Below, one piece after another: positions 1-10,630 of a stretch of DNA of 64,000 bases. The DNA comes from Anthoceros angustus (lineage: Eukaryota; Streptophyta; Anthocerotopsida; Anthocerotales; Anthocerotaceae). The notes beneath the pieces were generated by a model. The model worked only from the letters and a program-made list of their open reading frames with translations. It had not been told where the DNA came from and did no database searches. The stretch lies in assembly GCA_010909165.1 (NCBI GenBank), contig MU008154.1, positions 1,043,478 through 1,107,477 on the forward strand, written 5' to 3'. The translations under genes and the position numbers were made by a program. Every line of letters begins with the position of its first letter. The first letter of the stretch is position 1.

Positions 1-399
1 GCATTCTCCACGTCGTAGCTGTACTTCCCCTTCTCCACCTCCATGACCTCCACCTGAGCCTTGGCCGCCTTAGGTGGCGGACCCGACGGCTTGCCCTGTC
101 TGCCTCCCCCGTCCTTCTGCTGCGAATTCACCACCTCTGTCCGCTCTTGGTACACCGTCACCGAGCTCACCACCAGCCCCCTGCTCCGAATCCTGCTCCT
201 CAAGCTCCTGCTGCTGCCGATGCTGCTGCTGCTGCTGCTCCATATCATCCCCAAGCAGGGACAGCGGGATCCCACCTCCTTCCATCTCCCGCTGCTCAAA
301 CTGCAGATTTTTCCTGAAAGGTTGGGCTGGAGCAACCCCCAGGGCAAACAGTCCTGCCGCCAGCACTGCTGCACGGCCATGGCGCTGCCTCACAGCCAC
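1..399 (-). CDS. N-terminal part of an unrecognised, probably secreted or membrane protein (runs off the window)
   Basis: I do not recognise this protein. An ATG at 399 opens a frame whose first residues are basic, followed by a hydrophobic stretch (AAVLAAGLFALGVAPA, about residues 10-25) that looks like a signal peptide or membrane anchor. A short Gln-rich stretch follows (MEQQQQQHRQQQELEE), encoded by the CAG/CTG-rich sequence near 190-240. This frame meets a stop close to 70. A different frame is open from about 180 to the window edge and reads like real protein (VVSSVTVYQERTEVV, then KGKYSYDVENA). The coding sequence therefore probably changes frame through an unseen intron or an indel, and continues beyond base 1. 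The ATG sits about 1.6 kb from the divergent G-patch gene. Low confidence in function, moderate in there being a gene. Confidence 0.4.
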
Positions 400-984
400 C
401 TGTCGGGCCTCATTGGAACCACAGCCCGCGCAAGCCCAGCCAGCTTAGGGCGCAGTTCCGTGTTGCTTCTGTATTTTGGTCGCGTGCAAGTGGACCTGAA
501 TCCTCCCTTGCTGTGTAGAGTTCTCTCTAACACAATGTTGAATGGTCTTCTTCCTTGTAATTAGAGTTCCCAATTGTATATACCTCAAGTTCTCTCATTT
601 CTGGACCTGGATTCTTTGTTTGCTGTAAGTGAAGTAGATTAATGTGTGCCCTCATCTCACCCTTGTTTGCCACGGTTACACGGACCTGGTACTCCTTCTA
701 GAAAGGGTACAATCCTTGTGAAAATAAAGAATGGGTGCACTTCTTTTTAAACCTTTTTCTCTTACTTTTGTTATATTTTGCACTAGCAGTGCAGTCATTC
801 TTGAACATGCTTTTCCCTAGTTTTTGATGTGTATGAATTTGCAATCGAAGCCCTTTACAAAAAATTTTAGAATTACTTCTGGCTCGTGATGTATTTGGAA
901 CTTTCATTCATTTGACTTGTAGCTGACCAAAAGGCCGGCCTCATTAGAAACAGAATTGGACGGGAGAGAAAAGACATGGCATGA
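400..984. other. 5' flank of the left-edge gene, no gene seen
   Basis: Upstream region of the minus-strand gene that starts at 399. It becomes AT-rich after about 550. I see no convincing coding sequence or RNA gene in it; the open frames are short and lack recognisable motifs. Confidence 0.4.
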
Positions 985-1340
985 GACATTACGCATGTAT
1001 TTGCATTCACTGCTGCACATACTTGCAAATTGTTGTGTAGCCTTACTATTCATGTTAAGACCGGCATTATATTCACTGGTGCAGGAACTTGCACATTGTT
1101 GTGTAGCCTTACTTATTTACATGAGAACAGCATAATTGCATTCACTGTTGCACATTGTTGTGTAGCCTTACTTATTCACATGAGAACAGCATAATTGCAT
1201 TCACTGCTGCACGAACTTACGCGTACATTGTTCTGTACCCTTGCTTTTCATGCTTGCACATTGTTGTGTAGCCTTGTTTTTCATGTGAGAACGACATTGC
1301 ATTCACCGCTGCATGAACTTGCACATAGTTGTGTAGTATC
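985..1340. repeat. Degenerate tandem array of about 60-75 bp units
   Basis: Five to six imperfect copies of a unit built from GCATTCACTGCTGCAC, ACTTGCACATTGTTGTGTAG, CCTTACTTATTCACATG and AGAACAGCATAATT. The two central copies (about 1105-1200) are nearly identical, while the outer ones have drifted in sequence and length. This is a minisatellite-like array in the intergenic space and has no coding function that I can see. Confidence 0.75.
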
Positions 1341-2011
1341 GCAAACTTGGGGAAAAGTGGTGTTCTTAAGCCCAAGTAATAGCTAATTATTATTATCCTT
1401 AAATTACTAATTTTTATCTAAAATAATTATAAGATTAGTAGATTCCGAGTTAGTGTAGTGTAGTATTCAACACCAGATTGCCAAGAGTCCATTTCCCTAC
1501 AATGTCCTTCAAACGATTTTACAGAATTGTTTTGAGGTAAATATTTTTTAGATTATTTGAGAAAATTAGAGGAGGCAGCCGCAAGTGAGCCCCTCCTCTT
1601 GTGCTAAACCATTCCTCATTCTGATGTGTTCATAATTACTTTTGCTATAGAATCTTTGCATGAATTTCTTTCCCAGCATACCTGTGCCCTTGGCCCTTGG
1701 TTTCCTCCAACCCTTGAAGGATTGCTATCCTTTTTACATAGCACGATGGAGGAAATGGAGCCAAATACTTTGAAACCAAAACCAAAGCCATCCGCTTAAG
1801 CCATAGTGGACTTAAATAAAATTCTTCTTCGTCTTGCTACAAGCTTCATATTCAAATTACTACCGTTATGCTTCAGTCCTAGTGCTCTTTCCAGACTTAG
1901 TGCTTGTTGTTGTTGAGCAAATGATTTTTCCTGTTGCGAAATTTTTGTTCTTCTGTGCGTTTGAGGCTTGCTGATATTCTGAGAGCGCTTCCGCCATCAG
2001 AGCTTCAGCTG
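1341..2011. other. Promoter and 5' leader region of the G-patch gene
   Basis: AT-rich non-coding sequence upstream of the start codon at 2012. No intact gene is visible. The frame of the G-patch protein stays open upstream to an ATG at 1934, so a longer N-terminus cannot be excluded. No strong TATA motif could be assigned with confidence. Confidence 0.4.
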
Positions 2012-3187
2012 ATGGAGGAGCATGGTGCCAATGGCGTGGGAGGCGGGAAGAAATCTGCTGTGACGCTCAGCTTCAAGCGGAAGCCAGGCAGCGCGGTCAA
2101 GGTGGTGGAGAAGGTCAAAGAGGACCAGCCACGGGAGGGAGTGGAAATATTAACGGCCTACGACGAGGAGGTCGCCTCAAGGAAGACCCTACCAGCTCCC
2201 AAGGTGATCCCCAAGCAAGAGAATACATGGCGGCCCGAAAGGAGACTGAAGAACCTTGTCGTAGAGGCGGAGATCACTGCAGAGGCGACTGATGCCAGGT
2301 TTGAGGCAGAAACCCTGCCGTCAGGTCCGCAACCTGATGTGCAGTATGGCCTAACTGTGCGGGATGGTGGTTTCGCTGCTGCGGGGCAGCAGGATGAGGT
2401 GAGAGCTGTGTCTCGCGGCGATGCGGAAGGGGAGGCGTTGCGGAAGGATCTGCTGGAGCTGCCGGACGAGTCCTCTCTGGAGGCGTATGAGAGGATGCCT
2501 ATAGAGGATTTCGGGGAGGCTTTGCTCCGGGGCATGGGGTGGGAGAAGGGCAAGCCAATAGGGCGGAGATGTAAGGAGGTGGTGGAGCCTGTTCAGTACA
2601 GCAGGCGGGAGCAGCGGCTAGGGCTGGGGGCGAAGCCTGTGCCTGTGGAGATTGCCAAGAAGCCAGGGGACCGAAGAGGGGGTCATAGGGATATGGGGCC
2701 CCCGGCTGCTGTGGAGCGTGGTGATAGCAGGGGTGCTGGTAGGGCATCGCAAAACGGGAGTGTGGAGAGAGCGGCAGATCGGGGCAGCAGTCAGAGGGCG
2801 GCGGATCGGGGAGGCAGTCAGAGGAATTCAGACTCACGGGAGAGCAGAGGGCGGAGTTGGTCTCATGAAGCAGCGTCTGTGGATGGTAGAGGGAGACGTG
2901 CGGATTATAGTCCAGCACGAGAGAGCGGGTCTCAGGACTTGGATCGTGCATCAGGCCTGGAGAATGGTCAGAGAACTAGAGATATTGACAGGCGAGGGAG
3001 TGACTCAAACTATGATCAACCATCTCATAGCAGAAGAGGAGACAGCAATGAAAACGAAAGGATAAGAAGAAGTCGGGATCGTGAACCTGAGGAGAGTAGG
3101 AGCAGTTCGTACGATGTACCTCGGGACAGGAATTCTAGAAGCAGGCAGTCAGATCGGTCCTCGCACCCAAAAAGGAGGAGGGACTGA
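2012..3187 (+). CDS. Spp2/MOS2-type G-patch protein with an Arg/Ser-rich tail
   Basis: Intronless frame of 391 residues from the ATG at 2012. An in-frame ATG at 1934 would add 26 residues; I prefer 2012 because the acidic MEEHGANG start leads directly into the conserved part. The N-terminal half has VTLSFKRK and IPKQENTWRPERRLKNL, which match the conserved N-terminal motif of MOS2/Spp2/GPKOW splicing proteins. At about residues 162-205 lies PIEDFGEALLRGMGW followed by KGKPIGR, the degenerate G-patch that in yeast Spp2 binds and activates the DExH-box ATPase Prp2. Unlike Arabidopsis MOS2 and human GPKOW, I see no KOW domains. Residues from about 220 to the end are Arg/Ser/Asp/Gly-rich with SR and RD dipeptides and a basic terminus (HPKRRRD), consistent with nuclear speckle localisation. 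The role in spliceosome activation is inferred from the family. Confidence 0.85.
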   Translation: MEEHGANGVGGGKKSAVTLSFKRKPGSAVKVVEKVKEDQPREGVEILTAYDEEVASRKTLPAPKVIPKQENTWRPERRLKNLVVEAEITAEATDARFEAETLPSGPQPDVQYGLTVRDGGFAAAGQQDEVRAVSRGDAEGEALRKDLLELPDESSLEAYERMPIEDFGEALLRGMGWEKGKPIGRRCKEVVEPVQYSRREQRLGLGAKPVPVEIAKKPGDRRGGHRDMGPPAAVERGDSRGAGRASQNGSVERAADRGSSQRAADRGGSQRNSDSRESRGRSWSHEAASVDGRGRRADYSPARESGSQDLDRASGLENGQRTRDIDRRGSDSNYDQPSHSRRGDSNENERIRRSRDREPEESRSSSYDVPRDRNSRSRQSDRSSHPKRRRD

Positions 3188-3647
3188 GCTATGTTTGCGG
3201 AGCGAAATATTTCATCTCATTCGGAAGCCTCAGGAAATTTGTAGAAACATCGAACGGAATGAGATAGAGATGTCCAAGCCTTATCTGGTTTTACTGTAAA
3301 CCGAGAACTTTAACACAACAAAACTGGCTACAACAGCTCAGATGTGGGTATTAGCCTTGGGCATCTCACTTACTTCTAGAACTCGCAAGGACGAGCATTC
3401 ACCATTACAAACACATGGGCAGCCATAAGTCTTAACCGGCTACTCCGCGCAGGAGAACAACCCTCTCAGCGCTTGCAAAGAGAGATACTTGACTGCTAGT
3501 CTATCACTCGTGTTGCAATGTGTTACTGCCACTGGCGCTAGCGCAATGACCCCAAACCTCTAGATGCCGCCTCAGTTAATCAACACACATACCGAATCTA
3601 ACTCATGGGCCAAAGGCATTCTGAATTAACGTAAAGAACTTTCCTGG
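3188..3647. other. 3' flank of the G-patch gene up to the tandem amplification
   Basis: Short intergenic stretch between the stop codon at 3185-3187 and the left edge of the first tandem unit near 3648. No coding sequence or repeat is recognised. Homology between the tandem units stops at about 3648, so this marks the left boundary of the amplification. Confidence 0.5.
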
Positions 3648-3685
3648 AAAAATGAGTGGCGTGCCCGTCGTTACCTGAAACGGTT

Positions 3686-5448
3686 CTACACCTTGATGTG
3701 ATAATAATCTGCATCGAAGTGGTGCACACGCACATAACCGTCCTCTCCACCACTAGAAAAACTGCAACAGATGAACGGTATTTCACAAATCAGCCACATC
3801 TCCGTGCTAAGCAGCCCTGCCTTGAGTAAATCTGGCTAGAGATAAACGTGATTGCATTCATGGCCTTTCTGAAAACTTACCTTCTTCCATCAGGGTTGAA
3901 TGCCAGAGCATTTATTGGACCAAAATGTCCTTTCACACCACCGATCTCCTCCTCAAACACCTGCCGAACAACGCTGCTCAGTGAACTGTCTCGTTGAGAT
4001 CATAGGAAACATGACTTGATGCCACAGCAGGATAAGATCCAGCAAAAGTAGCACGATACCTTGTGGAAAAATTTGGCCTCAAACTTTCCAGCTCGGCGAT
4101 CACTTGTTGTCACCATAGAAGCCTCTTGCCTCCACCAATAACCACCTGGAAAATCAAAACCGCAAAGTGTCAAGGCAGTGGCCAGAATGACATGACAAGC
4201 ACACAAAGGCTTGGAAACTCATCAAGCTTTGTCTTACATGATCAAGAAGAGGGAGATAGCAGCTGCATTCACTGGTCTTTCAGTGCTGTAAGTCTTCAAG
4301 AGTTGGAGAGTTCTTGTGTCCCACAGCTGTCCACCAGATTCAAGGACATCTCAGATAGGCACTTACTAGCCCACGTTAGGACAATATGAAGCAATCGTTC
4401 AGCTGATTTCAAACAAGGCAACACGCAGTGGTGGACCACACATACTTTTGCACTCTTGTCGTGTGAGCCAGTAATGAAGTGAGATCCATCAGCTGATTTA
4501 GCTAGAGATGAGATAACTTTGCTGTGACCTGTCTCATGATCGCTTTCCCTCAGCACTTCACCAGTCTGCAACCAGGAATAAGGTCAGGCTGCGGCAAAGA
4601 CTCCACTTAGCCAAAGCAGTGAAACTAACTAACTGCTTGCAGCGTTCAGCAAAGACCCTCCAGTAGTTTTAGCTCAGAGGAAGCAAACCGCACCCTGGCA
4701 TCCCAAATTCGCACTATCCCATCCTCTCCAGCACTGATGATTGTCCGATTCAAGGGTCCCCACACCACTCTGTTTATTCGTCCTTGAGGACCCGTAAGTG
4801 TCATTATTGACTCGGTACTCTCTGTTACCCACACGCAAAATGCAATGTCAACATCAGCAGATGCAATCCAACCCCTGTAGGTCCACAGCAGAACGAGCAT
4901 AAGAATCAACTCACTTCCATCAACAGCCTTCACATGGATGGCTGGAGGGTTCCCCACGAAAGGATCCGTGCTGATCAACGCTAATTTATCTCCCTCCGAA
5001 AAATCCACAGCTCTAGCGGGCGAATCGAAACCATAAGTCTCGAGGACAGTACCCGTCTCCGTGTCCCAGAGTTTGGAAGACTGGTCAGCCGACCCCGTGA
5101 TTAACTTATCAGTGTGCCCTACAGCCAGCAATACGCAAAATGCGCCAAACGCGTTAATTTCTCCTCCGCGTCCGGAAACCTAGGTCCCTGCCACCTCCCA
5201 ATTGCACCGCCTCCTTCAATCCAATTGCCAGCCCAGATGAAGCCACCAGCAGTAATATACTTACTGGATACATCGCAGCACCAAACCGCTCCGTTGTGAC
5301 TCCGGTACGTGCCCAGCCGCTCCCCGTTGTGTGCATACCACACTGTAGGGTCGTGATCCTTGGCACAAGAGAACAGCAGATCCCCGTCCCGATTGTACTT
5401 GAGGAACGTGAGAGGCCTCTCATGGCCCTTCAACAATATCGGCCTCAT
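3686..5448 (-). pseudogene. TIF3I1: eIF3 subunit i (eIF3i/TIF34), tandem copy 1, frame broken twice
   Basis: eIF3i is the small WD40-propeller subunit of translation initiation factor eIF3 and binds eIF3b and eIF3g. The start reads [20 protein letters not shown] and the end FSSGGEDGYVRVHHFD, as in plant eIF3i. I place eight exons by GT-AG signals: 5265-5448, 4915-5118, 4694-4821, 4446-4565, 4238-4326, 4060-4145, 3881-3960 and 3686-3761. They sum to 967 nt, two short of 323 codons. The two missing bases are inferred at a C run in exon 5 (about 4251, expected ISPLLDH) and a G run in exon 6 (about 4130, expected IGGGQEAS). Either lesion truncates the protein before its last blades. An in-frame ATG at 5466 would add six residues. 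The lesions may be real or may be consensus errors, since both fall in homopolymers. Gene identity is certain; functional status is not. Confidence 0.85.
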
Positions 5449-5769
5449 CACAGCAGCCAACGACAATCAAAACGATGTTGCTCAAGAGTAGGAAGGCCTC
5501 GAGCAGAAGAGAAGCAGGGCCTTGCAGCCTTTGGAAACACGACTCGATGCGCAGCGTCTTCAAGTGACTGATGTTCTAGTGAAGTCTTGTTTAGAAGCCG
5601 CTTCAAGTTAAGTCTTTAAAAAAAAAACACCTTGTAGAGAGTGAAGTAATTTTGTAGTAACCACTCTCTTTTTTTTGGTTTTACTCGAACGCTCGACTAA
5701 AAAAGCCCCAGTCCATGGGACTTGGTACCAGACAATTTATACCAAGGTGTGCCTAAGCTATTTCGGACC
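5449..5769. other. Upstream flank of eIF3i copy 1
   Basis: Region upstream of the eIF3i start, repeated almost unchanged at 13003-13320. It should hold the eIF3i 5' leader and promoter. Runs of A at about 5620 and T at about 5670 are the only notable features. No separate gene is seen. Confidence 0.4.
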
Positions 5770-6087
5770 CTGGCGGTGGTTTCACAGACAATATGGGAGC
5801 GGCGAGCGGTGGCAGGCGAGCGGTAAGCGGTAGATGAGCGGCAAGCGGCGAAGCAGCAGTGGCGGGGCAGTGGCGGCGGGCGGAATGGTGTATGGGGAGG
5901 GTGCCTAGTGCACAGGCCTCGGCGCCCCACGCGCGGCGTCGTAGGGCTGACCCGCCGCGGTGGCATAGGGCTGCGCAGCGGGGCGTTGGCTTCAAGCGTG
6001 GTGGTGTTGTTGGGCGTGGCGGTGGGCAGCAGGCCGGGGTGCGTGTTGTGAGCCGCGGGTTGCACACGGTACGCGGGCCTCGTGCGG

Positions 6088-6300
6088 GGTGTCCACAGGT
6101 CAGGTGGGGCCCTCCACAAGGATAGGTCTGGTGGGGCTCTCCATAGGAACAGTCGTGTGGGGGCCCACCACAGGGACACGTCAAGTGGGGCCCTCCACAA
6201 GGACAAGTCAAGTGGGGGCCACCATAGGGACACGTCAGGTGGGGCCCTGCACAAGGATTGGTCAAGTGGGGGCTCACCACAAGGACGGACCGGTAGGGCC
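6088..6300 (+). repeat. About 30-bp tandem array inside the retroelement 5' region
   Basis: Seven or so units of about 28-31 bp combining GTGGGGCCCTCCACAAGGA or GGGGGCCACCATAGGGACA with GTCAAG or GTCAGG. The units alternate between a CACAAGGA type and a CATAGGGACA type. All three plus frames stay mostly open, giving Gly/Thr/Arg-rich repeats. A degraded version with indels lies at about 13620-13810 in unit 2. Confidence 0.7.
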
Positions 6301-7782
6301 CACCACTAGCGGGTATGGTCGTGCCCGGGTTCAAATGGGGTTCTCTTTCAAGGTATTCAGGAAGGAGAAGGGAAAAGGGAAGCGAAGTAGCAGGCCCACG
6401 ACTGGGGTAGTGGAAGGGACTACCGAAGGAAAGGAAGGAGCAACCGAGGTAGCCGAAACACCTACCGGAGTTGCTTCGAATGATGATTTGTGGGGAGTCC
6501 ATCATCATGTGGAAGCTACCGACATTGGGGAGCCCAACTCTGAAGCGGCCATGAGCGGGGCAACTCGACGCAACGTAGCATCTCGCGAGGGCATGGATGC
6601 CACTGTGGTAGCCCACGGGAGGAGTAAGCACCTCCATGCTAGGGGGTCCTATTATGTTGCGGCACATGGATGAGGAAACTTATGTTCGGGTCTATATGTG
6701 AATGGGGAACGCGTGCTTAACCTCACCGCCATGTGCGTGTGGAAATAGGAGGGATCGGGCCTACCTGCAAGTAAGGACCAAGTGGATACTTCTTCCATTC
6801 CAGGGTGGGGGATTGGCCTCCTATTATGCGGAGGCGATTTTGGAGGAGCTAACGGAGGAAGAAGTCCAGCGTGGACGAAGAGCCTGTGAATAATCCTCAA
6901 TAGGCGGCCGGAGTGGAGGAGCTCAGGGATATACTCCGATTAGGACGTTAGCCGACAGGAGTCGGAGGTCCCGAGGGAGGACTGTGACCGTCAAGTGGCG
7001 GGAGGGCGGGGCTGCGCGTGGAGGACGAAGGTCGCGCCAAGTCGGGAAGGGCGCGAGAGAAGTGAGCAAATAGGTGATAGCATCCTAGGAAAGGAATTTG
7101 GTTGTGTGTCGACCTAAGATCGCTTGGAATTGTAGACGCGCCTCTCATAGTCAATGTTTTAGGACTCAAACTGGGGCTAACGCCCAAATTGATGTACAGG
7201 GCGAATTGTGCCCACCACAGCAGATAATTCCTGGTTGAGATCCCCTCAGCAAGAAGCGCTCAGGGCCCAGATCAAGGATGCCCACGAGGCGAATCAAGAA
7301 ATGCAGGGGGAATTGTTGCGAGCCCAAGAGCAAGAGGCAGCCTTTGTGGAGAAGGCCCATAAGTTGGCGGACCGGTACAAGCGAGAGCGGGACGAGGCAC
7401 GTGGCCGTTGCCATGGGGCCTTCTTCTTTGACTTTTGCCCGACTTCTGCTCGACTCTGCCATGGGGCCTCGCCTATTTCGGCACCTCCCGAGGTGCCTTC
7501 AAGATGACGTCCGCCTTGCCTATCGGCTCTCCTTGGAGCGTCTCGTGCAAGATCCTCGGGACGAGGCTGCTTGGGCATTGTTTTTTTTTTTCTACCTAGG
7601 TGGTGTCTTGGCGCTCTTGGGCCGGTATTTCAGCACCATGAGGTCACCTCTCATCTTCACCGTTTTCGTGATGGAAACTGAGAGGCTCTACAAGAAGAGT
7701 GTGGGCGCGCAGCGAGGTCTCAGTTTGACTCCGCTAAGGTGGATTGTGTCTGTCCGGACCCTAGGAAGGCGCATCTTAAGCG

Positions 7783-10236
7783 ATGTCTTTGCTTGGTCGT
7801 GCTAGGGAGTATGCTCGGGCTATTCGGGCTCTTCGACCGGAGCTAGTGGCACCAACTTCAGAGGAGACTATCAACACCCTTTACGCCCTCCATCCAATGC
7901 CGGGCAACCCCATTTCACCGGACATTAGGGACTACTTCGCTTATGAGTCTTTTTGTATGGGCCGTCTTCAGTCGGGCCCTTATCTCTGCCCCGCGCCTTT
8001 CTGCGGGGGTCTATTGGGGACGGTCTATGACCATCTCCGCGATTACTTTACCCCCAAGGATCCCTCTAGCGGGTTTTCAAGGTTGTTTCTTTGGCGGCTG
8101 CAGTGGCTAGGGGAAAGTCCCCCTTCCGAATTGTTCAAGTGTTGGGGGCTAGTCATTTGTAGGCTATGGAGAAGCCCACCCTCGGGGTTCGTCCTATCGC
8201 AATCAAAAAGGCGTTTTTGCGGTTGGTTAGTCGCAGCATTACTATCTAGCTTTGGGAGCAATTCTAAGGCCATCTCAGTGCACACCAATTCGGCATCGCT
8301 ATTCCGGGGGGGTGTGAGTCCGTGGTTTTCGGAGTGGGAGCGATCTTGGAGTCTCATCCTAATTGGGTCGCATTGCAGGTGGACGTCGAAAATGCTTTTA
8401 ACACAGTCTCCAAGGTGGCCATTTTCGATGAGCTCAAGGATGCAGGTGGCAGCTTGCCAGCCTTATCCCTTTTGTCTGCTCCTTTTACAGGTCTCCTTCC
8501 AATCTCTACTATTAGCATGGGCCCGCAGTCGATGGGGTTTCGCTGTTGGCCTCAGCAGTTGGCACCAAGCAAGAGGATCCGTTGGGGGGGCACCCTTTTT
8601 GCCATGGCTCATTTCCAGGCTTTGTCCATATTTGTCTCCTTGTTTTGGGATTGTTCGTATCCCTCGGTGGCGAACGACACCCATATTATGGGGCCTGGTG
8701 ACCGGGTCAAGGGGGCCGCTTTTGAACTCTTCTCTTCGGAGCTCTCCCGCATTGGTCTGAAGGTGAAGATTTTGAAGTGCAGAGTACGGTCCCCCTCCGA
8801 CGTGGTGCCCTCTCTTCAGTATCCTAATGGGGATATTGCTTTCGCACAAGGCCTTCCGGCTTTAGGGGTCCCAGTGGGGCTCCCCGCTTTCGTACAAGAA
8901 TTCATGGCTGCGGCTTTGCAGGAGAACCTGGTACATATCGGCGATCTCTCCCAATTGGGGGATCCAGATGTGGCATTCGGTATTCTATCTTCTTGTTTTG
9001 TGCGTCGGCCAGGCTAACTCCTCCGTACAGTTCCGCCCTTCCCGAGATTCTTGTCTAGCCTAGAGGTTTTGATAGGCAGTATATGCAGGCGCTGGCTGAC
9101 ATCATTGGCCCATGCACCTTCGAGTGCGCTGCCGGGGACTTGGCTAGGCGATAGGTGTCCCTCTCTGTCGCGTTTAGGGACACTGGTCTTTTGGCTACGG
9201 AGGCCTTTGCGTCGGCGGCTTTCCTTGGGAGTTGGGCCCTCTCTGCTCTCATCTCTGTCTTCCATTTCGTCATCAGGGATTCTCGTTTTTTGGAGTCATT
9301 TGTCGCGGGAGTGGAGGAAGGCGTTTTTCCCCTGCATGTGTCCTTTCGTTTGGCTAGAGGTTCCATACCCATAGAGGCTAGGACTGCCTTGCCTTCTTTT
9401 TCTTCGCCCCCCGAGGTCGGATTCCGCAGGATTCAAGTGTCTCTCCTGGAGAGGCAATATCGGCAGGTGCAGGTGGCCCTTCTTCGGGACTGGTCCATCC
9501 CCAGGGCGGCTTGTGCGCCCGTCTCCACTCTTGCTTAGGTAAGGGAGCAGGTTCATGGCTTCTTGCTCAGCCTTGCATCCAGGCTTTCCAAATCGCACCA
9601 GCCTCTTTTTCTACCGCGATGAGGTTTCGCTTGGGCTTGGTCTAGCCTTTGGCCTGCTCTCTCCAGGCTTGCAATTGTGGGGCGCCCCTCGATGACTCGG
9701 GGACCCACCTTGCTCGCTGTCCCGCGGGCGGGCAGCGCATTTTTACACATGATGCTGTTTGTGACGTCATGTTCTTGTTGACTGAGGAGGGAGGCTTCAT
9801 CCCTTACAAGGAGCACCCTTATACTCTTCATAATGGGGTTCCTTCTGGGTGGACCTTTTTTTGGCCCAGGGGGACCAGGTTTCGGTTGCAGATGTGGTTG
9901 TCATGGACCTTAATCGGGATTCTGTCCATGAGAATGTGATCCTCAACCCTCCGGGGTGGGCGGCGGAGGGATGTGCCACGGCGAAGGTTTGTAAGTATGT
10001 AGTCGGGGCACGCCTTCATCCCCCTCGCCATCGAGACTCATGGGGCCATGAGCAAGGCCTTTTCTAGGTTCCTTAAGACTTGTGCCAAGGAGTACCACAG
10101 CCGCATGAATGGGGTTGACCACCCTCTTTCATGTATTGTGCCTTTCTACAGGCAACGGGTGTCCATCGCCCTGCAGCAGTCATTGGCCAACGTGGTGTAT
10201 AGGACGATGACAAGCGCATGGCGAGCTCTTCTTTAG
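7783..10236 (+). pseudogene. Reverse transcriptase relic, unit 1
   Basis: The longest clean stretch is 8322-9017. RT motif A reads LQVDVENAFN, motif B QEDPLGG near 8570, and motif C VANDTHIMG near 8670. Active reverse transcriptases have ADD at motif C; here the codon gives AND, so a catalytic Asp is replaced by Asn. Downstream come AAFLGSWALSALISVFHF, then CNCGAPLDDSGTHLARC at about 9667 (a CxC...H...C arrangement), and the C-terminal HGAMSKAFSRFLKTCAKEYH and FYRQRVSIALQQSLANVVYR at 10040-10210. This domain order resembles RT-like proteins I associate with moss and other seedless plant genomes; that family match is from memory. Several frameshifts and stops mean no intact product. Confidence 0.7.
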
Positions 10237-10300
10237 CGTGGTAGGTAGGCCCTTTCTTATCCCTTATTTTAAATCCTTGGCGTGGTAGGCAATTACAAGA

Positions 10301-10630
10301 TTATCGACAATGGGGTCCCCTTGGTCCGGTGCCCTTCTAAGGGTTGTTCCCTTACTCTTGAAGTACACTAAGACACCAAATTTTCTTGCTTAACTACAAC
10401 CTTCCAGTCCTCCGATCCTTGCTATTCCAGGTCAAGGCAATGTTAGGATTTCTTTTTCATAATAAAGTCTCTATGTCACGTTAACCTAAGCTATTAGCAT
10501 CAAGGGCATTCACTCCCTCTAGGCACCCCATCTAAGTACCTATCGAAGCGCAGGATGCTTAACGAGCAACGTTCTTATATAGCTTGGTATATTGGGCCTA
10601 AGCAACTTGGACCACATTTGGAGAAAGGGT
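10301..10630. other. Non-coding 3' region of the retroelement segment, unit 1
   Basis: Sequence between the RT relic and the exostosin fragment. It is nearly identical to 17500-17842 in unit 2 and has no coding sequence. An AATAAA-like motif (CATAATAAAGTC) near 10460 could be a remnant polyadenylation signal of the element. Confidence 0.35.

Larger units (their letters stand above)
5770..10300 (+). mobile_element. Decayed non-LTR-type retroelement, copy in tandem unit 1
   Basis: Plus-strand retroelement relic, with boundaries approximate because no terminal repeats or duplication were found. In order it shows a GC-rich 5' part with a roughly 30-bp tandem array (6088-6300), a coiled-coil-like segment at about 7250-7410 (EALRAQIKDAHEANQEMQ), a reverse transcriptase region at about 7790-9540, and a Cys/His motif plus conserved C-terminal segment to 10236. 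It is interrupted by frame changes throughout. I see no LTRs, integrase or gag zinc knuckle, hence the non-LTR assignment. Confidence 0.6.

Noticed and set aside
74-448. Plus-strand Ser/Cys-rich frame over the left-edge gene
   Set aside because: A shadow of the CAG/CTG tract. The opposite strand gives a plausible signal peptide and protein-like sequence.
1934-2011. N-terminal extension MRNFCSSVRLRLADILRALP of the G-patch protein
   Set aside because: Not excluded, but the conserved family sequence begins after the ATG at 2012, and the extension has no known counterpart.
5753-6667. 304-residue minus-strand Pro/His/Cys-rich frame and its overlapping partners
   Set aside because: It is the antisense of a tandem repeat array and retroelement sequence. 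Openness in several frames comes from repetition, not selection.
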